Shown here piece after piece: positions 1 to 5,081 of a DNA stretch of 5,092 nt. This DNA is from Lachnospiraceae bacterium (GTDB taxonomy: Bacteria; Bacillota; Clostridia; Lachnospirales; Lachnospiraceae). The position numbers and the translations under genes were made by a program. The DNA is taken from the NCBI GenBank assembly GCA_021153185.1, contig JAGKTY010000065.1, positions 1 to 5,092 on the forward strand, written 5' to 3'. Position 1 is the stretch's first letter. Each line of letters begins with the position of its first letter. The notes under the pieces are model-generated. The model saw only the letters and a program-made list of their open reading frames with translations, searched no databases and was not told where the DNA came from.

Positions 1-1
1 A

Positions 2-424
2 ATCTCCCACATCAGGCAGTCGGGAAAAGCGAGGAATACCTGTTATGTGTTCGAGGGATTTATGGACTACCTCTCCTTTTTGACATTGAGACAAGAGAGC
101 TGCCCAAATTATCCGGAATTGGACGGGCAGGACTACATTGTATTGAACTCCGTATCGAATGTAAACAAGGCTCTCTATCCGTTGGGCAATTACGAACGCA
201 TCCACTGCTTTTTCGACAACGACCATGCAGGACTGGAAGCACTCCGGCAAATCCGCATGGAATACGGCAGAGAGCGGTACATCCGGGACGCTTCGCAGAT
301 TTACAGAGGATGCAAGGACTTGAACGAATACTTACAGAAACAGATTGAAAGAAAAAGGCAGCTCCAGTCCGCCAAAGGGGTGCGCAGCCAATCACCGGAA
401 AAGAAGAACGGCTTCCAGTTATAG
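2..424 (+). CDS. Toprim-domain (primase-like) protein of a mobilizable element, C-terminal part
   Basis: The reading frame is open from base 2, giving about 140 residues before the TAG stop. A GTG at 47 is in frame, but it sits inside the toprim core and is not a plausible start, so the gene is cut by the window edge. The visible part carries the toprim signature: a glutamate in EGFMDYLSF (visible residues 18-26) and an acidic DxD-type motif in FFDNDHAG (residues 70-77, D72 and D74). These residues coordinate Mg2+ in DnaG-type primases and topoisomerases. In NBU-type elements such proteins (Prm) usually have a CHC2 zinc finger at the N-terminus, which would lie upstream of this window. It probably primes complementary-strand synthesis after single-strand transfer (inference from family). 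The last 25 residues are basic and low complexity. Its stop codon overlaps the first oriT-like hairpin, and mob follows on the same strand. Confidence 0.85.
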   Translation: MSHIRQSGKARNTCYVFEGFMDYLSFLTLRQESCPNYPELDGQDYIVLNSVSNVNKALYPLGNYERIHCFFDNDHAGLEALRQIRMEYGRERYIRDASQIYRGCKDLNEYLQKQIERKRQLQSAKGVRSQSPEKKNGFQL

Positions 425-464
425 CCCACTATAACTACACGCTTCGCTTTCGTAGTTGTGGGCT
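421..464 (-). other. Candidate oriT hairpin and nick site (MobV/pMV158 type)
   Basis: Read on the minus strand, this is a two-part hairpin. The outer stem AGCCCAC/GTGGGCT (464-458 with 429-423) encloses an inner stem AACTAC/GTAGTT (457-452 with 438-433) around a 13-nt loop. The three unpaired bases ATA lie only on the 3' side, between inner and outer arm. The 3' arm plus flank reads TATAGTGGGCTAT (433-421). From memory, the pMV158 oriT has the same layout (outer stem, inner stem, unpaired ATA, then GTGTG with the nick before TTA). By analogy the nick would fall on the minus strand between 425 and 424, inside the toprim stop codon. The neighbouring relaxase is MobV, which supports this. The nick position is inference. 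Confidence 0.5.
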
Positions 465-635
465 CTCCCGAGGGGATTAGGGCTTTGCCCTAATGACCCA
501 CTCAGGGCGTTTCACCCCTGAGAACCCCGAGCAAAGAGTGACCCTCTCTTTGCAATCTCCGCTTATGGGTTACCCCTAAGAACCCCTCTGCGAAAGCGAG
601 CAAAGTAAATCAATTGTAAACAAAGGAAAGAAGCT
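425..635. other. Hairpin-rich intergenic oriT region between toprim gene and mob
   Basis: This non-coding stretch holds a run of hairpins in about 180 bp. After the nick-type hairpin come TTAGGGC/GCCCTAA (477-483 with 487-493, loop TTT), CTCAGGG/CCCTGAG (501-507 with 516-522), and GCAAAGAG/CTCTTTGC (531-538 with 546-553, a perfect 8-bp stem). A CTTATGGG/CCCCTAAG stem with one mismatch follows (562-569 with 573-580). A small stem around a GAAA loop lies at 586-600. None is followed by a T-run, so they do not look like terminators. Such clusters upstream of a relaxase gene are typical of oriT and accessory-protein binding regions; from memory, NBU1 oriT also lies just upstream of its mob gene. 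No convincing Bacteroides TTTG / TAnnTTTG promoter was seen here. Confidence 0.6.
514..586 (+). repeat. 15-nt imperfect direct repeat in the oriT region
   Basis: ACCCCTGAGAACCCC at 514-528 and ACCCCTAAGAACCCC at 572-586 differ at one base and start 58 bp apart. A second direct repeat, CGAGCAAAG, occurs at 528-536 and 597-605, so both copies of the longer repeat are followed by it, at slightly different distances. The repeats could be tandem binding sites for a relaxosome protein or the trace of a partial duplication. The sequence alone does not decide. Confidence 0.6.
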
Positions 636-2039
636 ATGGCAACAAAATCAAGCATACATATCAAGCCTTGCAACATCGCATCGAGCGAGGCACACAACCG
701 AAGGACTGCCGAGTATATGCGTAATATCGGGGAGTCCAGAATCTATGTCGTTCCCGAACTTTCCACCGATAACGAACAGTGGATAAATCCCGACTTCGGC
801 ACTCCCGAACTGCGAACTCATTATGACAATATCAAGCAAATGGTCAAGGAAAAGACCGGACGTGCCATGCAGGAAAAGGAAAGGGAACGCAAGGGAAAGA
901 ATGGAAAGATTATCAAGGTGGCGGGATGCTCACCCATCCGTGAAGGAGTATTGCTTATCAGACCGGACACCACACTGGCTGATGTACGCAAATTCGGTGA
1001 AGAGTGCCAAAGACGCTGGGGCATCACTCCGCTACAGATTTTCCTGCATAAAGACGAAGGGCATTGGCTGAACGGTCAGCCGGAAGCAGAAGACAAGGAG
1101 AGCTTCCAAGTCGGTAACAGATGGTTCAAACCAAATTATCATGCTCATGTCGTATTCGACTGGATGAACCATGAAACTGGAAAGAGCCGAAAGCTCAATG
1201 ACGAGGATATGGCAACCATGCAGACCCTTGCTTCCGATATTCTCCTGATGGAACGTGGACAGGCAAAAGCTGTCACAGGTAAAGAGCATCTGGAACGAAA
1301 TGATTTCATCATTGAGAAGCAGAAAGCCGAACTGCAACGTATAGAGGAAACCAAGCGACACAAGGAACAACAAGTAAGCCTTGCCGAACAGGAACTCAAA
1401 CAGGTAAAAGCAGAGATACGCACGGACAAACTAAAGAAAACAGCCACCAATGCTGCTACCGCCATAGCAAGCGGTGTAGGTTCTCTTTTCGGAAGCGGTA
1501 AGCTGAAAGAACTGGAACATCACATCGAGCAGCTACATCAGGAAATTACCAAACGGGACAAAGCTACTGATGAATTAAAAATTCAGATACAACAAATACA
1601 GGAACAGCATAGCAGACAAATTCGTAATCTTCAAAGAATACATAATCAAGAACTTGAAGCCAAAGACAAGGAAATATCACGATTGAGCACCTTGCTTGAA
1701 AAAGCCCACAAATGGTTTCCCATGTTCAAAGAGATGTTGAGAATGGAAAAATTATGCGCTGTTATCGGGTTTACCAAAGACATGATAGAAAACCTCTTGA
1801 CAAAGAAAGAATCCATACAATGTAGTGGCAAAATTTATTCCGAAGAACACAGGTGGAAATTTGACATCAAGAATGATATTTTTAGGGTTGAGAAACATCC
1901 GATGGATAGTGGTAAGCTTATGCTGACCATAAACCGACAACCCATAGTACAATGGTTTAAGGAACAATGGGAAAAGTTACAGCAGAATCTACGTAACTCG
2001 GTGCAGAGAGAGCAAAAATCCAGAGGATTTAGAATATAG
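636..2039 (+). CDS. mob: MobV-family relaxase / mobilization protein
   Basis: Protein of 467 residues that should nick oriT, stay bound to the 5' end of the cut strand and lead its transfer. The N-terminal third carries the MobV motifs. AHNRR (residues 19-23) places H20 where the proposed nucleophilic histidine of pMV158 MobM lies. HKDEGHW (138-144) and NYHAH (167-171) together supply a metal-binding set of H138, E141, H169 and H171. The insertion between HxDE and HxH is longer than in MobM, as I recall for Bacteroides relatives. MNHETGKSRKLNDEDM (177-192) and MERG (205-208) are typical of this group. The C-terminal half is mostly coiled coil (about 222-266 and 288-356), broken by an Ala/Gly-rich hinge (270-290). 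The ATG at 636 follows an A-rich stretch with GGAAAG and gives a full-length N-terminus. GC content falls sharply after about base 1560. The oriT-like region lies directly upstream. Confidence 0.93.
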   Translation: MATKSSIHIKPCNIASSEAHNRRTAEYMRNIGESRIYVVPELSTDNEQWINPDFGTPELRTHYDNIKQMVKEKTGRAMQEKERERKGKNGKIIKVAGCSPIREGVLLIRPDTTLADVRKFGEECQRRWGITPLQIFLHKDEGHWLNGQPEAEDKESFQVGNRWFKPNYHAHVVFDWMNHETGKSRKLNDEDMATMQTLASDILLMERGQAKAVTGKEHLERNDFIIEKQKAELQRIEETKRHKEQQVSLAEQELKQVKAEIRTDKLKKTATNAATAIASGVGSLFGSGKLKELEHHIEQLHQEITKRDKATDELKIQIQQIQEQHSRQIRNLQRIHNQELEAKDKEISRLSTLLEKAHKWFPMFKEMLRMEKLCAVIGFTKDMIENLLTKKESIQCSGKIYSEEHRWKFDIKNDIFRVEKHPMDSGKLMLTINRQPIVQWFKEQWEKLQQNLRNSVQREQKSRGFRI

Positions 2040-2127
2040 AATAGCCTATTATTAATAAAATCAAGTATCTATGCATCCAAACAGATTGTTTTTATTACAG
2101 AATCAAAATCCTAAGAATTTATAAAAA

Positions 2128-2481
2128 ATGAAGCCTAAAGAAGTTTTGGAAAAATGGATAGATTGCTTTAACAAAGCAGATGCTTATCATATAGCAGAGC
2201 TGTATGCTACTAATGCAGTAAATCATCAAGTCGCAAACGAACCAATAATAGGTAAAGAATCAATCTACAAAATGTTTGTGAATGAATTTGCCACTGCTAA
2301 AATGGTTTGTATGGTGGAAAATATTTTTGAAGATGGCGAATGGGCTATCATGGAATGGAAAGACTCTCTTGGACTTCGTGGATGCGGATTTTTTCATGTA
2401 AAAGATAACAAAATCGTCTTTCAAAGAGGGTATTGGGATAAACTTTCATTCTTGAAGCAACACAATCTTCCAATTGAATAA
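2128..2481 (+). CDS. NTF2-like / SnoaL-type small protein
   Basis: Protein of 117 residues, the usual size for a single NTF2/SnoaL-like cone-fold domain. An N-terminal helix (residues 1-27, EVLEKWIDCFNKAD) is followed by LYATNAVNHQVANEPIIGKE, the typical turn into the sheet. Strands containing WAIMEWKD (77-84), GCGFFHVKDNKIVFQRGYWD (89-108) and a C-terminal LPIE tail complete the fold. Members include ketosteroid isomerase-like enzymes, polyketide cyclases and many uncharacterised small-molecule binding proteins, so substrate and reaction cannot be assigned. No signal peptide or membrane segment is seen, so it is probably cytoplasmic. An in-frame TAA just upstream (2122-2124) fixes the ATG at 2128. 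It lies 88 bp after mob on the same strand with much lower GC than mob's first two thirds, so it is probably acquired cargo rather than part of the transfer machinery. Confidence 0.82.
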   Translation: MKPKEVLEKWIDCFNKADAYHIAELYATNAVNHQVANEPIIGKESIYKMFVNEFATAKMVCMVENIFEDGEWAIMEWKDSLGLRGCGFFHVKDNKIVFQRGYWDKLSFLKQHNLPIE

Positions 2482-2495
2482 GTACTATCAGAATA

Positions 2496-2524
2496 CGGAC
2501 TGGGAAATTGAAATACCCAGTCCG
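2496..2524. terminator. Hairpin between convergent NTF2-like gene and acetyltransferase pseudogene
   Basis: A perfect 9-bp stem CGGACTGGG/CCCAGTCCG (2496-2504 with 2516-2524) with an 11-nt A/T loop starts 15 bp after the NTF2-like stop codon. It lies between convergent genes, where a bidirectional terminator is expected. The T-run after it on + is interrupted and is no better on -, so intrinsic termination is likely but not certain. Confidence 0.6.
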
Positions 2525-2552
2525 AGTTATATAATGAATTTTACTTGTTAAA

Positions 2553-2916
2553 CTATTTAAAGTCAGTTGGATAACAAACCATACCTTTCACATTCTCAGT
2601 AGCTCCAGGTATTAATTCAGCCACCATGCAATATTCATGAGAGACTTCGAAAGGAAATTCAATTCCTAAATCGATAGCCTTGCGATAGCCAAATCGAGGA
2701 TAATACTCTTTATGCCCCAATACGACTGCTGTGCCGTAACCCAAAAGTGCTGCCCTCTGATGGGCTTACTGAATCAACATCCCCCCCAATTCCCTTACGC
2801 TGGAATTCCGGCAAGACTGCCAATGGAGCTACACTCAGGGATGTGACAGACTGGGTGTCACTGTCTATCTTTACTTCTGTAAGTAAGATATACCAGACAA
2901 TTTGTTTTTCTGTCAT
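2553..2916 (-). pseudogene. Decayed GNAT N-acetyltransferase (truncated, frameshifted, with in-frame stop)
   Basis: On the minus strand, frame one (from ATG at 2916) gives IVWYILLTEVKI, then LAVLPEFQRKGIGG. This is the GNAT core strand and the acetyl-CoA pyrophosphate-binding loop (Q/R-x-x-G-x-G/A). After a run of seven G (2787-2781) the frame is lost. One frame over, it continues as MLIQ, stop (TAA at 2768-2766), AHQRAALLGYGTAVVLG, HKEYYPRFGYRKA and onward to TAG at 2555-2553. This resembles YhbS-type acetyltransferases. Six G would restore the frame, so one extra G plus a likely GAA-to-TAA change explain both lesions. About 45-50 N-terminal residues expected for a roughly 165-residue family are also missing, and sequence upstream belongs to lnu. 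It lies 10 bp downstream of lnu in the same direction. The intact protein's substrate is unknown; the remnant is very likely inactive. Confidence 0.85.
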
Positions 2917-2926
2917 TTTCTTGTTC

Positions 2927-3439
2927 TTATCTAATTGTTAGGCTCATTGTTGTTATACATTGTTTAATTATAGATAAATCGTGAATATCCTTCTCTCTTA
3001 AATCGTAGCCCGAATGGAATACTTGTTGCCCTTTTGCAGAAATGCAAGGGATGCTTCTGCCTTCAAAGACTGCTGTTCCAAAATAGTCCGGTTGAAATTC
3101 ATACCAGCCTCCATCCAAGTCGGCTTGTTTGGAAGTGCCGTCCGCATTCAAGACAAAAGGATGGATATCAATATAGCCTAATTCTTTGCTATACAGTTCC
3201 ATACGGGTGGGCAACCAATTTGTTTCAATTTGATATCCTCTCTCCTGCAAAAGATCAAGGAGTTGGTCTGTATAATTGGCATCAAAATCAATGTCAATAT
3301 CTCTATGCAAGCGGGTTTGCTGTCCGTACAAGACATCCACTCCCCAGCCTCCATCCAACCAAAACTGCATGTCCAGGCTTTCCAACAAGTCCAAAACTTG
3401 AAATAACTCTGTAATCGTAGTGTGTTCTTTCTTTGTCAT
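2927..3439 (-). CDS. lnu(AN2): Lincosamide nucleotidyltransferase, Lnu(AN2)-like
   Basis: Protein of 170 residues related to the Lnu(A)/Lnu(C)/Lnu(D) group. These cytoplasmic enzymes transfer a nucleotide to a hydroxyl of lincomycin and clindamycin and so inactivate them. The nucleotidyltransferase core is plain: WLDGGWGVDVLYG (residues 27-39), then TRLHRDIDIDFD (42-53) with the metal-binding aspartates, and GYIDIHPF (88-95). PCISAKGQQVFHSGYD (131-146) matches the conserved C-terminal part of the family. From memory, NBU2 of Bacteroides carries this gene next to mef. The C-terminus is a few residues longer than the usual 161-164; the tail CITTMSLTIR may come from the junction with the acetyltransferase remnant. 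The start at 3439 follows the mef stop by 24 bp of A/T-rich sequence, so the pair is probably one transcript with mef first. Confidence 0.92.
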   Translation of the reverse strand: MTKKEHTTITELFQVLDLLESLDMQFWLDGGWGVDVLYGQQTRLHRDIDIDFDANYTDQLLDLLQERGYQIETNWLPTRMELYSKELGYIDIHPFVLNADGTSKQADLDGGWYEFQPDYFGTAVFEGRSIPCISAKGQQVFHSGYDLREKDIHDLSIIKQCITTMSLTIR

Positions 3440-3463
3440 ATAATAATTCTTTAATAAATAATA

Positions 3464-4669
3464 CTATGCGTAATTATCCAACTGCTTGATTGAAGAAATA
3501 AAATTTGCACCCACTCCAATCAGAAAGATAACCCATCCGCTGATCATAAAGACGGATGTGATACCCCATGCTTCCACCCAATATCCTGAAGCTACGATAC
3601 CCAGCATTGATGGAAAGGTACTCAAACTAAAGATGAGAGAAAAAGTCCGTCCAAGCATGTCCGAAGCCAAGTTCTGCTGAATAATAGCGATGAAAAGCGC
3701 ATGGTAAATGGAATAGGCTATGCCTCCTGTAAATGTTAGGCAAACAAAACCTATAAATGCGCTTGATGGTAAATAACTGGCGCTAATCAGATACAATCCC
3801 AATATCACATAAGCCGTATGCATCACTAATGTTTGCTTGCTTTTCAAAGCCTTACAGGCAAGTACTAAACCGCCCAACAATGCCCCTGAGCCCCAACCCA
3901 TTTCCACAACTCCCATTTGCAAAATGTTTCCGTTGAAATGCAGAAGCGTCATAAAAGGAAATAACGTAAAAACAGGCATAAGGACAAAAGTCACCAGCGT
4001 AAAGCATACGAATAAAGGCAAAATGCCCATTGTACGCCGCAAGGTATGCCAACATTCCGTCAGTTCTTTTTTGAAATCTGGAAGAACTTTCGTTTTTTGA
4101 AGAGAAGGAATCTGGACACAAAGTAAGGTCAGACAAGCAGCAACAGCTCCGATCACATCTATGAGCAGAATATACTGTATGGGAAGCCAAACAACGAGGC
4201 TTGCCCCTACAACGGGAGCTATCACCTCACTGAAGGATTGAATGGAATGGTACAAACCTGATACCCTGACAAGATGGTGCTTGGGAACCAGTAGAGGGAT
4301 GCTTGCCTGTAAAGCAGGTGCATGAAACGTACTGCCTATTGAACGACAAGCAGTCAATAGATAAAAAAAAGAAAGGTCTTTATAACCCTTGGTTATCACA
4401 ATAAAAAGACATAGGGTACAGAACGCGATGAACAAGTCCGAATAAAACATCGTTTTCTTTCGATTCCATCTGTCAACATAGACCCCGGCAAACAAGCCTA
4501 ATACAAATTGTGGTAAAAATCCAGCTAAAATAGCCAGAGATAAAGCTGTCGGGGATTTAAATTCGTTGCTAATCCAAAAAATAATGGAGAAGCCAACAAT
4601 CGTACTTGTTAAAATAGATATGAGTTGGCCTATTCCTATCACGGCCAAAGTTGATTTCCAATGATTCAT
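3464..4669 (-). CDS. mef(En2): Mef-type macrolide efflux MFS transporter, Mef(En2)-like
   Basis: Protein of 401 residues, the size of Mef proteins: inner-membrane major facilitator superfamily pumps that export 14- and 15-membered macrolides using the proton gradient. Hydrophobic segments along the whole length fit about 12 membrane helices. The MFS motif A loop is seen as AGVYVDRWNRKK (residues 61-72). ACRSIGSTFHAPAL (107-120) followed by PLLVP aligns with the equivalent stretch of streptococcal Mef(A) as I recall it. A polar cytoplasmic loop (about 188-218) separates the two six-helix halves. The ATG at 4669 gives a normal N-terminus with a short cytoplasmic tail (MNHWKS). No ABC-F partner such as Msr(D), common beside Mef(A) in streptococci, is seen; lnu follows instead, as reported for NBU2. 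The upstream region has a perfect TATAAT and short inverted repeats but no clear Bacteroides promoter. Confidence 0.92.
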   Translation of the reverse strand: MNHWKSTLAVIGIGQLISILTSTIVGFSIIFWISNEFKSPTALSLAILAGFLPQFVLGLFAGVYVDRWNRKKTMFYSDLFIAFCTLCLFIVITKGYKDLSFFYLLTACRSIGSTFHAPALQASIPLLVPKHHLVRVSGLYHSIQSFSEVIAPVVGASLVVWLPIQYILLIDVIGAVAACLTLLCVQIPSLQKTKVLPDFKKELTECWHTLRRTMGILPLFVCFTLVTFVLMPVFTLFPFMTLLHFNGNILQMGVVEMGWGSGALLGGLVLACKALKSKQTLVMHTAYVILGLYLISASYLPSSAFIGFVCLTFTGGIAYSIYHALFIAIIQQNLASDMLGRTFSLIFSLSTFPSMLGIVASGYWVEAWGITSVFMISGWVIFLIGVGANFISSIKQLDNYA

Positions 4670-4909
4670 TGTGCTAATATTTCATGCGTTTATAGATAAG
4701 TACTTTCGTACATTAAGCAAAACGAAATTCTATCCACACAAAAAACTTGTATTATAATCCACTCCTGACGTTGGAATACAATAACAAATACTTTCAGGAC
4801 GATGTAAAGTCCTGAAAAATCAAACTGAATGGATAGATAAATATTAGTCTTTTCTCATCGGATTCTTTTAATATCGCTACTCTTTTATTATGTAGTGGTT
4901 GTATTATCT
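4670..4909 (-). promoter_or_regulatory. A/T-rich non-coding region upstream of mef
   Basis: There is no credible gene here. On the minus strand a perfect TATAAT lies at 4756-4751, with only a weak TTGTAT (4781-4776) 19 bp upstream. A one-mismatch match to the Bacteroides -7 element TAnnTTTG (TCGTTTTG) lies further downstream without a well-spaced -33 TTTG. A small GTAC/GTAC hairpin with a GAAA loop sits at 4711-4700. Two tiny open frames, MYESTYL (4713-4690) and MKY (4685-4674), precede the mef start. The mef promoter must lie here if the pair has its own, but the sequence does not fix it. Confidence 0.35.
4792..4817. repeat. Perfect 9-bp inverted repeat upstream of mef
   Basis: TTTCAGGAC (4792-4800) and GTCCTGAAA (4809-4817) form a perfect stem with an 8-nt loop. 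A third partial arm, CCTGA at 4763-4767, can pair with TCAGG at 4794-4798, so two mutually exclusive stems are possible. On the minus strand the hairpin is followed by GTATTTGTTATTG, a poor T-run. It could be an operator, part of the element-end binding sites for integrase or excision protein, or a weak terminator. Confidence 0.5.
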
Positions 4910-4963
4910 TAAATAAAACAAAAACACCCGACTTTACATTCTTGGGTGTAAAACTGGGTGTTT
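4908..4963 (-). terminator. Intrinsic terminator downstream of tRNA-Ser
   Basis: On the minus strand, AAACACCC (4963-4956) pairs with GGGTGTTT (4929-4922). After one mismatch the stem continues for about 8 more pairs (including two G-U) around an 8-nt loop. It is followed by TTGTTTTATTT, the T-rich tail expected of a rho-independent terminator. It begins about 33 bp past the tRNA 3' end and would end the tRNA transcript, keeping it from reading into the mef region. In the + direction the stem is also followed by a T-rich stretch, so it may work both ways. Confidence 0.8.
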
Positions 4964-4989
4964 GTTTTGCAATTTGCTGATTTTCAGCG

Positions 4990-5010
4990 TTTGTTGCGGA
5001 GAGAGAGGGA
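4990..5010. other. Probable attachment-site junction at the tRNA-Ser 3' end
   Basis: The tRNA 3' acceptor arm (GGAGAGAGAGGG on +, 4998-5009) faces the element. From memory, NBU2 integrates at the 3' end of tRNA-Ser genes through a short common core, so the crossover should lie in or near this stretch with the tRNA restored intact. No second copy of the core is present in the window, so the exact limits cannot be set. The short palindrome GCTGATTTTCAGC (4976-4988) next to it could be an integrase arm or host sequence. Confidence 0.45.
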
Positions 5011-5081
5011 TTCGAACCCCCGGTACCTCGCAGTACAACGGTTTTCAAGACCGCCGCAATCGACCACTCTGCCATCTCTCC
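4997..5081 (-). tRNA. tRNA-Ser: tRNA-Ser (anticodon UGA)
   Basis: The gene folds as a class II tRNA of 85 nt. The acceptor stem is GGAGAGA (5081-5075) with TCTCTCC (5004-4998) and discriminator G at 4997. The D arm begins GCAGAGTGGTC. The anticodon stem is GCGGT/ACCGT with loop CTTGAAA, giving anticodon UGA (5047-5045 on -), which reads UCA and other UCN codons. A long variable arm closed by GTAC/GTAC and a T arm with the standard TTCGAAT loop follow. The long variable arm and G discriminator are serine identity features. CCA is not encoded; CAACAA follows. The gene is complete, so its function survives the adjacent insertion. Confidence 0.95.

Larger units (their letters stand above)
1..4996. 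mobile_element. Partial NBU2-like mobilizable integrated element (transfer module plus resistance cargo)
   Basis: Everything left of the tRNA-Ser gene reads as one mobilizable element. In order it holds a toprim primase-like gene, an oriT-like region, a MobV relaxase, cargo genes, and a macrolide efflux/lincosamide transferase pair ending next to a tRNA 3' end. From memory, NBU2 of Bacteroides carries mef and lin genes and integrates at the 3' end of tRNA-Ser genes, and NBU-type elements carry Prm and Mob proteins, so both content and location fit. No conjugation (Tra) genes are visible, so transfer would depend on a helper conjugative element. The integrase and left attachment site are outside the window. 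The right boundary at the tRNA 3' end is inferred, not proved by a visible direct repeat. Confidence 0.75.

Noticed and set aside
60..395. Antisense open frame of 111 codons
   Set aside because: It overlaps the toprim gene entirely, shows no protein family features, and is a shadow of the real frame. The same applies to the antisense frames within mob and the + strand frames within lnu and mef.
47..424. GTG at 47 as the start of the toprim gene
   Set aside because: The frame is open to the window edge, and the GTG lies next to the conserved EGF toprim motif, so the gene is truncated by the window rather than starting there.
423..464. Terminator for the toprim gene
   Set aside because: The stem is strong but is followed by CTCCCGAGGGG, not a T-run, and fits an oriT hairpin better.
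2004..2013. CAGAGAGAGC near the end of mob as a partner of the tRNA-Ser attachment core
   Set aside because: It is low-complexity GA sequence inside a coding region and matches too few bases to be a second att copy.
2553..2916. Two separate small genes on - in place of one broken gene
   Set aside because: The two frames together make one continuous GNAT domain across the G7 run, and the downstream part lacks a credible start.
2747..2941. 64-codon + strand frame across the acetyltransferase remnant
   Set aside because: It is antisense to the recognisable GNAT remnant and has no family features of its own.
3418..3426. TAGTGTGTT, a match to the pMV158 nick sequence
   Set aside because: It lies inside the start of lnu with no flanking hairpin of the oriT type, so it is a chance match.
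4794..5075. 93-codon open frame on - beginning MAEWSIAAVLKTVVLRG
   Set aside because: Its first 26 or so codons are a translation of the tRNA-Ser gene, a common false call, and the rest crosses the terminator.
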